DNA of 64,000 nucleotides, taken from contig LNJE01000007.1 in NCBI GenBank assembly GCA_001587635.1, forward strand, positions 16,262-80,261, in the 5' to 3' direction. Made by a program: the position numbers and the translations under genes. A model generated the notes under the pieces. It did no database searches, had not been told where the DNA came from, and was given only the letters and a program-made list of their open reading frames with translations. This DNA is from Methanofastidiosum methylothiophilum (lineage in GTDB: Archaea; Methanobacteriota_B; Thermococci; Methanofastidiosales; Methanofastidiosaceae). Positions 51,076-58,856 of this stretch are shown here, piece after piece. Positions within the stretch are counted from its first letter, which is position 1. Every line of letters begins with the position of its first letter.

Positions 51076-51972
51076 ATGAAAAGAGCAGGTATCCCCACTG
51101 AAGAATTTCTGTATCCTGGCCACACAGCATGCCCTGGATGTGGAGCTATGTTAGTTGCTAGATATGCCTTAAAAGTATTAGGAAAAAATACGATAATGAA
51201 TATACCTCCATGCTGTTTTGCAGCTGTTCCGGGTACATTCCCAGATACTTCCTTAGGAATACCTCTGTTGTATAATGCATTTGAAACTAGTGCAGCTACG
51301 GCCTCAGGTGTTGAAGCTGCTTTAAAAATAAAAGGTAAAAAGGAAAAAATTAATGTTGTTGCTTTTGCTGGAGATGGCGGTACTGCAGATATAGGTATCC
51401 AAGCCCTTTCTGGTGCAATAGAACGAGGTCATGAAATTATTTACATATGTTATGACAACGAAGCTTATATGAATACGGGAATACAAACTTCAAGCCTCAC
51501 TCCAATGGGTGCTGCAACAACAACTAATCCAGTCGGTAAAAAAGGTGGTTGGCGGGTTAAAAGTAAAAAAAATATGATGGACATAGTAGCGGCACATGAT
51601 ATTCCTTACGCAGCTACGGTTAATCCTTCATATCCCATTGATTTCATTAAGAAAATTGAAAAGGCAAAAAATATAAAAGGCCCTTCATACATACATGCCT
51701 ATTCTGTTTGCCCTACTGGTTGGAGGTGCCAATCAGAACTTGGTTTGGAGATAGGAAGGCTTGCAACAGAAAGTGGGATATTTCCTCTTTATGAATTTGA
51801 AAATGGTAAATGCACTATTAACTACAAGAAAAAGACAAAAGATGTGCTGGAATACTATAAACAACAAGGAAGATTTAGGCATTTATCTGAAGATTTCATA
51901 AAAGAAGTACAAGAAATTGTAGATAAAGAATGGGAAAAACTACTTCTCAAAGAAGAGTGTAGCCATAGGTAA
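51076..51972 (+). CDS. porB: Pyruvate:ferredoxin oxidoreductase, beta subunit
   Basis: Beta holds thiamine diphosphate and one 4Fe-4S cluster. The 298-residue protein has HTACPGCGAMLVAR (first Cys pair), PPCCFAAVPG, the TPP motif VAFAGDGGTADIG and YICYDNEAYMNTG, with a further Cys in SVCPTGWRC. Start is ATG at 51076, preceded by AAGGTG at a 5-base gap; a GTG 6 bases upstream is the alternative. It ends the por operon. Confidence 0.92.
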   Translation: MKRAGIPTEEFLYPGHTACPGCGAMLVARYALKVLGKNTIMNIPPCCFAAVPGTFPDTSLGIPLLYNAFETSAATASGVEAALKIKGKKEKINVVAFAGDGGTADIGIQALSGAIERGHEIIYICYDNEAYMNTGIQTSSLTPMGAATTTNPVGKKGGWRVKSKKNMMDIVAAHDIPYAATVNPSYPIDFIKKIEKAKNIKGPSYIHAYSVCPTGWRCQSELGLEIGRLATESGIFPLYEFENGKCTINYKKKTKDVLEYYKQQGRFRHLSEDFIKEVQEIVDKEWEKLLLKEECSHR

Positions 51973-52488
51973 ACAAATAAAATAAACTGGACAAACTTCC
52001 AGTGGAAATAAAGGGGTAATAGACACTATTTGATTCATATTATAAATCAATTTAACATTTGTTTTTATCTATATTCAATAATTTATTTATATAATATAAA
52101 ATAAAAAATAAGTTATTAATCAATTAATCTTATAAGAACTAATTAAAAAATAAATCAAGAAATTTAATTTTTAAGGATCAAATAATTTCTCAAGTATTAG
52201 TATTAATATTAAGTATGGATGGCGCAAATATAATTGATAAAGTTCTAAAAGGTGAATTTAGCAAAATTATTGGCATATCTGGGAGTACTCGCTACTTCGT
52301 AATGTTCTCCAAAAGCACTGTTCTTACAATTTGAAGTCTCAAAATATTATTTATTTTCAATTATCGTACTTACTACATTCCATATATCTTTATAAAAATG
52401 GGGTGTAATCAAAATATATATAAAAACAAAAATAATAGTACCATAGGTGATTAATATTTGTAGTGTCGGCGGAAGTTTTGAGGTAGAT
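51973..52488. other. 516-bp mostly non-coding gap after porB
   Basis: Just after porB, ACTGG (51986-51990) and CCAGT (51999-52003) form a weak terminator hairpin. AT-rich DNA follows. One short frame at 52215 is listed separately. The promoter of the zinc ribbon gene lies in the last 60 bases. Confidence 0.5.
52215..52334 (+). CDS. Candidate 39-residue protein
   Basis: ATG at 52215 opens a frame of 39 residues ending at TGA 52332-52334. The sequence is protein-like (DKVLKGEFSKIIGISGSTRY) without low complexity, but there is no clear ribosome site and no family I recognise. It may be a remnant of a longer gene, since it looks like part of a domain. Confidence 0.25.
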   Translation: MDGANIIDKVLKGEFSKIIGISGSTRYFVMFSKSTVLTI

Positions 52489-52605
52489 ATGGCAGAAGGC
52501 CCAGAAGGGTATGTATGTACAGAATGCGGTTCACAATTTAAAGGAATTGGAAAAGATCCAAAGTGCCCAAAATGCTCTTCAGACAAGATTGTCAAAATTG
52601 GATAA
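52489..52605 (+). CDS. 38-residue zinc ribbon protein
   Basis: The ATG at 52489 follows GAGGTAG. The peptide has two Cys pairs, VCTECGSQFKG and KCPKCSSDK, a minimal zinc ribbon of the rubrerythrin/RPB-type used for RNA or protein contacts. It is short but compositionally typical of the archaeal stand-alone zinc ribbons. Its stop lies 4 bases before the next gene, so the two are probably one operon. Confidence 0.7.
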   Translation: MAEGPEGYVCTECGSQFKGIGKDPKCPKCSSDKIVKIG

Positions 52606-52609
52606 TAGC

Positions 52610-53083
52610 ATGTACGTTCCTTTAAATAACGATGAGATAGTTTTTATATCCCACAATAATTTCTTTTTGGGAGTAGTGAAAACATTAGGAAGATCTTTCT
52701 TATTGGAAACAGACAAAGAAGAAATAATCTTGGGAACTGGGAATAATGATATACTAGTTGTTTCTTCTTTGTTTAATAATAACAAAATTAAGGGCATAAT
52801 GATGGCATATTTGTATTCTTTAAGAGAGCTTTCATTCCCCCTTGTAATACTTAGCAAAGGTCACCCTGCATCTAAAAGACTAAAAATGGTTTATGGTTGT
52901 GGAGACAAAATTATTTTAGATTCGTGTATAGAAGCCGGAACTCATCCAGATCAACATCTTCTTTGTTCGGTAGACGATCTATCAGGCATTATTATTTTAG
53001 CAACCACTAGAGGCATTGAAATAATTGATTCTTTGGATAGAAAAGTTAAAATTGAAAAAATGTATTTTGATTTAAAATTATAA
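52610..53083 (+). CDS. Conserved archaeal protein of unknown function
   Basis: The 157-residue product begins MYVPLNNDEIVFISHNNF if the ATG at 52610 is used. This start is preferred over an upstream one at 52511 that would lie inside the zinc ribbon gene in another frame. Recognisable patterns are LSKGHPASKRLKMVYG, DKIILDSCIEAGTHPDQHLLC and IIILATTRGIEII. I recall this GHP-x-S-K-R block from other archaeal proteins but cannot name a family. It is cytoplasmic and has no membrane segment. Confidence 0.65.
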   Translation: MYVPLNNDEIVFISHNNFFLGVVKTLGRSFLLETDKEEIILGTGNNDILVVSSLFNNNKIKGIMMAYLYSLRELSFPLVILSKGHPASKRLKMVYGCGDKIILDSCIEAGTHPDQHLLCSVDDLSGIIILATTRGIEIIDSLDRKVKIEKMYFDLKL

Positions 53084-53104
53084 AATATTTAGATATATAA
53101 TTAT

Positions 53105-53344
53105 ATGAAGATTCTTTATTACAGAGATTTGAAAGGCATTACACTAATAGTAGAAGAAATTATAAAAAGGATATAATCCCTATAAGAAATTTAAAGGATT
53201 ATTATCTAAAAAGATTCTTCTTTAAAGGAATCATTTTTAAAGGATGAGATAAGGATTATAGTAAATGGAAAAGACTATTCTTTTACAGGCGGAGATGAAA
53301 CTATAATCAATAAGGGATCTGAATTGCCCTATTTTCTCCTGTAG
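53105..53344 (+). pseudogene. Broken small gene upstream of tgtA, possibly MoaD/ThiS-like
   Basis: ATG at 53105 gives MKILYYRDLKGITLIVEEII, then four in-frame TAA codons lie between about 53174 and 53210. After them the same frame reads DEIRIIVNGKDYSFTGG, GSELPYFLL and ends at TAG 53342-53344. In the middle, the two other frames are open. A beginning of MKxxYYxxLKxIT, EEI and an end with VNG...GDE are reminiscent of the ubiquitin-like MoaD/ThiS fold. The TAG lies inside the tgtA ribosome site, which suggests former translational coupling. Frameshifts by sequencing or real decay are both possible. Confidence 0.3.
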
Positions 53345-53355
53345 GAGGTTGATAA

Positions 53356-55110
53356 ATGTTTGAAATAAAGGCAAAAGACGGATTAGGCAGAATAGGTATT
53401 TTATCTTTAGAAAAGAAAAAAGTTGAAACTCCAACATTAATGCCTGTAATAAATCCCAATAAGATAGTTATTGCTCCAAAAGATATGGAAAAATATGGGG
53501 CAGAAATGATAATTACTAACTCTTATATTATTTACAGAACTCAAAAGTTAAAAGAGGCTGCAATTGAGAAAGGGATCCATAAAATGCTTGACTACAAGGG
53601 CATTATAGAAACAGATTCTGGTTCCTTTCAGATGGCAGCATATGGAGATATAGAAATAGAAAATAAGGAGATACTGCAATTTCAAAAAGACATTGGAGTC
53701 GACATTGGTACATTTTTAGATATCCCCACCCATCCTGACGAGTCTCACAAAAAAACATTTTCAGATTTAGAAATTACTCTAGAGCGGGCACGAGAAGCCA
53801 TTGAATTTGATCTAAATCTAAATGGAACAATCCAAGGAGGTACCCATCTAGATTTGAGAAAAAAATCGACAGAAGAGATGAATAAACTGCCATTTACAGT
53901 AAATCCAATAGGTGGTGTTGTTCCATTAATGATGGAATACAAGTTTAGTGAGTTAGTTGATATAATTCTTACCGTAAAAGGAAATCTCTCCTCTTCAAGA
54001 CCTGTTCATCTTTTCGGTGCAGGTCATCCTATGCTACTATCTTTGTCAGTTTTATTGGGGTGCGATCTTTTTGATTCTGCAGCATATGTACTCTATGCAC
54101 AAGATTTAAGGTATCTCACTTCTTATGGAACAAAAAAATTAAATGAAATGAAATATTTGCCATGCAACTGCCCAGTCTGTAGAAGATACACTGCTCAAGA
54201 ATTAATTAATGAAAACGAACAAAAGAGATTGGAACTCCTATCAAGCCATAATTTGTATGCAACTTTTGAAGAAATCAAAATAATTAAAGAAGCCATTCAT
54301 GAAGGAACGTTATTTGAGTTAGTAGAAAGTAGGATCAGGGGCCACCCACGATTATTACTTGCATATAGAAGAATCAAAGATTATTATGGTGTCCTAGAAA
54401 AATATGACCCTTTTACAAAAAGATCTTCAATATTCTATACTGGAGAAGAATCAAATCTAAGGCCTATAGTCAAGAGGACTAAAGAGAGAATAAGGGATAT
54501 TAAATCCAAAAAATATGATGAGCATCTCTTCTTTGGGAAATTTCCAAAAGAACTAGAATTTACTTATCCATTTGGCCAATGTGAAATGGAAGAAGAAAGA
54601 AAGGATAAAGGAGACCCTGAGCTAAATGATGAGGACATAGTAAAAGTAATTGCTGACTACCAATTTGGCCCAAATGTTGGAAATAAACTATTCCATGACG
54701 TAGTTGTAAAGAGATCAAAAACAGGCATGATACGATATGTATTTGATCAAAATGGAGTCATGCTTGCAACTTTAAGGGCTAGGGACGGCTTATTTACTCC
54801 AAATATTGAAGGCCTTAGAAGATTGAAAGAAATAATCCCTTTCCCTAAATACAGGATTATTGTTGATGATGAAGCTGCGCGTTTTATAAAAGACGGTGCA
54901 AATGTATTTTCAAAATTTGTTTTGGACATTGATGAAAATCTAAGGGCCTACGAAGAAGTACTTATTGTGGATTCAAATGACAATCTTTTGGGTACAGGAA
55001 CTTTAATGCTTGCCCCAATTGAAGTTAAAGAGTTTGAAAGAGGAATGGCTGTTAGGACTAGATGGGGGATAGAAAAAAATTCTATCCAAGAAAGCCAGTT
55101 AGAATATTAG
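53356..55110 (+). CDS. tgtA: Archaeosine tRNA-guanine transglycosylase
   Basis: The enzyme swaps guanine 15 of tRNA for preQ0, the first step to archaeosine. The 584-residue protein has the TIM barrel with the catalytic DSGSFQMAAYG near residue 90, a DIPTHPDE block, GTIQGGTHLDLR, LFGAGHPMLLSL and zinc ligands in CNCPVCRRYTAQEL. The C terminus holds a PUA domain (about 510-575, GANVFSKFVLDIDE, MAVRTRWG) as in all archaeal full-length TgtA. Start ATG with GGAGG 8 bases upstream. It overlaps the converging T2SSF gene by 29 bases. Confidence 0.95.
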   Translation: MFEIKAKDGLGRIGILSLEKKKVETPTLMPVINPNKIVIAPKDMEKYGAEMIITNSYIIYRTQKLKEAAIEKGIHKMLDYKGIIETDSGSFQMAAYGDIEIENKEILQFQKDIGVDIGTFLDIPTHPDESHKKTFSDLEITLERAREAIEFDLNLNGTIQGGTHLDLRKKSTEEMNKLPFTVNPIGGVVPLMMEYKFSELVDIILTVKGNLSSSRPVHLFGAGHPMLLSLSVLLGCDLFDSAAYVLYAQDLRYLTSYGTKKLNEMKYLPCNCPVCRRYTAQELINENEQKRLELLSSHNLYATFEEIKIIKEAIHEGTLFELVESRIRGHPRLLLAYRRIKDYYGVLEKYDPFTKRSSIFYTGEESNLRPIVKRTKERIRDIKSKKYDEHLFFGKFPKELEFTYPFGQCEMEEERKDKGDPELNDEDIVKVIADYQFGPNVGNKLFHDVVVKRSKTGMIRYVFDQNGVMLATLRARDGLFTPNIEGLRRLKEIIPFPKYRIIVDDEAARFIKDGANVFSKFVLDIDENLRAYEEVLIVDSNDNLLGTGTLMLAPIEVKEFERGMAVRTRWGIEKNSIQESQLEY

Positions 55111-55912
55111 ATCCAATAATGAATCTAAATGTTAGATACCCTATTGCTGTCAAGATTATACTATGTTTAATACCAGAAAATAATGAATTTGTTGTCATCT
55201 TTCCAATCATTAACCCTGCTAGTGCTCCATGGATGATGAGCATGTTTTGAAAAGTAGTCTTAAAAGCGTCCCTACTTATTGATTCTTTGGCAGTTGGGAG
55301 TGTTATCTCTGAGAATATATCTACGAACTGGGTTTGAAGTAAGAAAACTACTGACAAGAAAACTAGATATGAAATATATATGATACCAGTATATTGACTA
55401 AGCTTAGATGCCTGTTCTTTTGCAAGTCCCCTCATCATCCTTGCACTTTCTGCTGCAGATTCTAATATTTTTATAATATTTCCGCCGGCATGGTGAGCTA
55501 TAACTATAAGGGAAACGGTCCCTTGGATATTTTCACTTTTTACTTTATCTGCAAATGATGTCAATACTTCATCAAATGGGACCCCCCAAGATATTTTTGA
55601 TGCCATGATTTTAATTTCATCTGTAAGCCTTCCATAATCGTCCTCTTGTGACATTTTTATTGCTTGAGGCAATGTCATTCCTGCAGCTTGCGAATCTGCT
55701 AATGCTCTTAAAAATTCAGGGAACTGATCCTCAATTTCAGTAATCCACGCTTGTTCTCTCATTTTCAAAAAAAGATAAGGCCCTACAGCAATAGCTATTC
55801 CCGCAATAGCAAGTTCACTTAAGCCTAAAATAAATAATCCTACTAAGCCTACAATAATTCCTGCGGCGATGCCGCCAATCATTATATACAGATTATAATT
55901 ATTTTTTCTCAA
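55082..55912 (-). CDS. Type II secretion F-domain membrane protein (TadC-like)
   Basis: The 276-residue protein has one T2SSF domain (about residues 45-180: EFLRALADSQAAGMTLPQAI, VIAHHAGGNIIKILESAAE) with flanking transmembrane helices. These proteins form the inner-membrane platform of type IV pili and related systems. It is encoded next to a second F-domain protein and an ATPase. Archaeal PilC and FlaJ usually carry two such domains in one chain; here they are split into two genes, as in the bacterial Tad and archaeal Epd systems. Confidence 0.85.
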   Translation of the reverse strand: MRKNNYNLYIMIGGIAAGIIVGLVGLFILGLSELAIAGIAIAVGPYLFLKMREQAWITEIEDQFPEFLRALADSQAAGMTLPQAIKMSQEDDYGRLTDEIKIMASKISWGVPFDEVLTSFADKVKSENIQGTVSLIVIAHHAGGNIIKILESAAESARMMRGLAKEQASKLSQYTGIIYISYLVFLSVVFLLQTQFVDIFSEITLPTAKESISRDAFKTTFQNMLIIHGALAGLMIGKMTTNSLFSGIKHSIILTAIGYLTFRFIIGSNILTGFLG

Positions 55913-55927
55913 TTTTTCACCTTACTA

Positions 55928-56902
55928 TTACCTCTTAGGAGCTACTTGATCTACAGCTATTATAAAAATAGCATAGCCAATTGGCAATCCAAAATAAACG
56001 ACTAGATTATTAATCAAATTTACCTGGGACATTGATGTTCCCATTATGCCCATAATTGTTGTCATGATAATGATAAATACGGGTCCGACAACTAAAGCTG
56101 TCACATAAGCTTCTGCTAATATGCCAATTGTTTCTATTGCAGCTTCAGTTTTCATTCTTTCAATTTCCATTAATCTATTCCCCTCAAGGTACAAATATTC
56201 TTTTAGATTTCCGCCAGTCCTAATTGTCGCAATCATCTTCCACAGAAGTTCACTAAATAGAGGGGACGGGGATCTATTTGCAGCCCTCTGGAGAGCTTGA
56301 ACTAAATCAAGCCCAAAGTTCTCAATGTCGTTCAAAATCTTTTCAGATTCCCTTGATACCTCTCCATATCTCCTAAATTCTACAAGGGACCAAAAAATAA
56401 TTGCAGGAGGCACACCAGTACCTGCTATTGTTGCCATTGTATTTACTGCATTAGTGAGTGCTAGATTAATTTTTCTTGCCCTTTCACCAGCCTTAAAGGA
56501 GGGATAAGTCCAGAAAATCATAAATGTAGAAACTGAAGTCAATAATGGAATAAGGATAATTAATAATAGATTAGAAATAAAATCTAGTGGCTTAGCAGAT
56601 GAAATAAGACCACTAACAAATCCTCCTAAAAATAATGGTACAATTATTATTGAAATTATTAAAGAAAGTGCCCCTACTATCACAGTAGTGAGCATCATTG
56701 CACTAACATAAGCACCAAGGTTTAGGGGAATATCCCCCTTTCTAAGAGGATCATGAAGTTCTTCAAAGGCATTTAATCTATTATTTATCAAAAATCCAAA
56801 TCGTTTGTGGGCCATCTTCCCATAATTCATGAAGAAGCCTCTTTTTTCGTATCTTTCAATTTCTTGAACTGCAAAATTTTTCTCTTTCTTCTTACCAAGC
56901 AT
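55928..56902 (-). CDS. Type II secretion F-domain membrane protein (TadB-like)
   Basis: The 324-residue protein has an N-terminal basic region (about 1-60), two or three N-terminal transmembrane helices, one T2SSF domain (about 150-260, AVNTMATIAGTGVPPAIIFWS, LLWKMIATIRTGGNLKEYL) and C-terminal membrane segments. It is the partner of the next gene, 15 bases away. Together they replace the single double-domain platform protein. The ATPase gene lies just upstream. An inner start at Met25 is possible. Confidence 0.85.
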   Translation of the reverse strand: MLGKKKEKNFAVQEIERYEKRGFFMNYGKMAHKRFGFLINNRLNAFEELHDPLRKGDIPLNLGAYVSAMMLTTVIVGALSLIISIIIVPLFLGGFVSGLISSAKPLDFISNLLLIILIPLLTSVSTFMIFWTYPSFKAGERARKINLALTNAVNTMATIAGTGVPPAIIFWSLVEFRRYGEVSRESEKILNDIENFGLDLVQALQRAANRSPSPLFSELLWKMIATIRTGGNLKEYLYLEGNRLMEIERMKTEAAIETIGILAEAYVTALVVGPVFIIIMTTIMGIMGTSMSQVNLINNLVVYFGLPIGYAIFIIAVDQVAPKR

Positions 56903-56906
56903 AGAT

Positions 56907-58787
56907 TCAACTTTTTATTTTTTGTAAAATTTTATCTGGATCTCTCATATACTCTTTGATTATATTTCCAACATCTTTAAAATTAACAATATTATTTTCT
57001 GCCATCCAGCTTAAGACTAGTGATCTTCTGTTTATCTCTTCCCATACTTCGTCTTGAGTCATACCCCTTGAGATTGATATCCTTTTGACAATACTACTCT
57101 CTTTTGTATCGTATATGAACTCATCAGTACCGGGATCCCACCTAAAAACAGTCTGGTAAATAGGCTCACCTTTTTTCAAATCCATCCCTGTTATTTCAAC
57201 TACTTCTTTTACTCTTCTGATTGCTTTACCTTCTATTTTTGCATGTGTTAATAAGAAACATAGATTTAGTGACTGAAGAAGTGCAGGAGAGAGATTAATT
57301 GGCCTAGTTGTAAGCCTATTGATTAATGCTTCCATTGAATCTGCATGAATTGTTCCCATCCCAGGATGGCCTGTAGCCATACCTGTGAACATGACATTAG
57401 CCTCTGCACCCCTAATTTCTCCAACAACAAGGTAGTCCGGTCTTTGTCTTAATGCAGCCCTAAGCAAATCAAACATGTCAACTTCCCCTTGCTTCTTTCC
57501 TTCAGCAGTTGAAGATCCAAATCCTGATCTAGTAACTGCGGGCAACCAGTGCTCTTGGGGAAGATTTAACTCTTGGGTATCCTCAATTGTTACTATTTTT
57601 GCTTCAGGAGGTAAGAAAATAGCAAGTGCATTCAACATTGAAGTTTTACCAGTAGCAGTTCCCCCAGATATAATTGTAGAAGCAGTATAAGAATGCTCAA
57701 GTGCCAACCACATATATGCAAATATCCTAGGAGGGCATGATTTGTAATTTATTAGTTGAATAGGCGTCATTGGGTCTGTTTTAAATCTCCTAATTGTAAA
57801 AGTCGGGCCGTGTTGGGTAACTTCTCTGCCAAAAGTAGCCTGAACTCTTGAATTGTTTGGTAATCTACCGTCAAGCAAAGGCTCTGCAACTGAAATATGC
57901 CTATTACATCTTTGTGCCATTTTAATTATAATACTATTAGCATCATCATCTGATTTAAAAGCAATGTTAGAAGGAAGAGACCCATATTTTGCATGATAAA
58001 CATAGATTGGAATTCCTGTTCCATCGCAGCTAATATCCTCGATTAGTGCGTCGTGGAATAAAGGTTCAATTGAACCAAGCCCAATATAATTCCTTCTTAA
58101 ATAATACATAATTTTTTCAAAAGCATCAGGAGATAACTTTAGATTTAATTCATCAACTACTTCTAATGCTTTATTCTCTAAATAATCAACTAGTTCACTC
58201 TTTTCTTGAAGACTTTTAAAATCTACTTCTAACTCTTCTTGGATGATCCCTTGAACAGTGACTAGTCTAGCCATTTCTACTTCAGAGAGTTCAGGTTCTT
58301 CAATAAGATAGACTAATTTTGATATTTTATCATCCCATTTTATTCTCGCATATGCATATGGCTCAATCAATGGGTATCTTTCATTAAATCCAGTATAATC
58401 TTGAGTTTTCCATTTCTGTGGGATTATCAGTATATCTTGATCCTTCATTATAACTCGTTTTTCTTCCTCCAATGAAGGAAGTCTGCCTCCCTGAATTGTT
58501 ACAGGACCTGATATAACAAAAGTTGCACTTCCCACAGTAGATGCAACTTCTTTTGCAACATGATTTGTAATTTCACTCTTTATTTTTTCGGATATTTCCT
58601 TCTTTGTTTCATTTAACATCTCTTCTGAAGGAGGTTTAGATCCGCCCAGTGCTGCGCCTTCTTTCTTTAAAAATTCAACTTCACTCTTTTTTTTGAGTTT
58701 TTCATAGTTAGTTTTCGGTTCACTATCTAGCAAAATATCAGATTCTTTGAGTTTTTTTATTATTTTGAGAGCGCCTCTCTTTCTCAT
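56907..58787 (-). CDS. Type II/IV secretion ATPase (CpaF/VirB11 family)
   Basis: The hexameric ATPase powers pilus or fibre assembly. The 626-residue protein has an N-terminal region of about 220 residues, RFKTDPMTPIQLINY, the Walker A IISGGTATGKTSMLNAL near residue 395, VTIEDTQELNLPQEHW (Asp box), VVGEIRGAEANV (Walker B) and the His box GHPGMGTIHADS. The start is ATG at 58787, with GAGGAAAG 3 bases upstream and a TATA-like TTTATATAC about 30 bases before; the frame is open 21 codons further. It is encoded with two TadB/TadC-like proteins and four pilin-like proteins. Confidence 0.92.
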   Translation of the reverse strand: MRKRGALKIIKKLKESDILLDSEPKTNYEKLKKKSEVEFLKKEGAALGGSKPPSEEMLNETKKEISEKIKSEITNHVAKEVASTVGSATFVISGPVTIQGGRLPSLEEEKRVIMKDQDILIIPQKWKTQDYTGFNERYPLIEPYAYARIKWDDKISKLVYLIEEPELSEVEMARLVTVQGIIQEELEVDFKSLQEKSELVDYLENKALEVVDELNLKLSPDAFEKIMYYLRRNYIGLGSIEPLFHDALIEDISCDGTGIPIYVYHAKYGSLPSNIAFKSDDDANSIIIKMAQRCNRHISVAEPLLDGRLPNNSRVQATFGREVTQHGPTFTIRRFKTDPMTPIQLINYKSCPPRIFAYMWLALEHSYTASTIISGGTATGKTSMLNALAIFLPPEAKIVTIEDTQELNLPQEHWLPAVTRSGFGSSTAEGKKQGEVDMFDLLRAALRQRPDYLVVGEIRGAEANVMFTGMATGHPGMGTIHADSMEALINRLTTRPINLSPALLQSLNLCFLLTHAKIEGKAIRRVKEVVEITGMDLKKGEPIYQTVFRWDPGTDEFIYDTKESSIVKRISISRGMTQDEVWEEINRRSLVLSWMAENNIVNFKDVGNIIKEYMRDPDKILQKIKS

Positions 58788-58856
58788 AATCTTTCCTCTA
58801 TAATTAGTTTCTATTAATGTATATAAATAGTTATCGGTATTGGAAAGCAAATAAAG

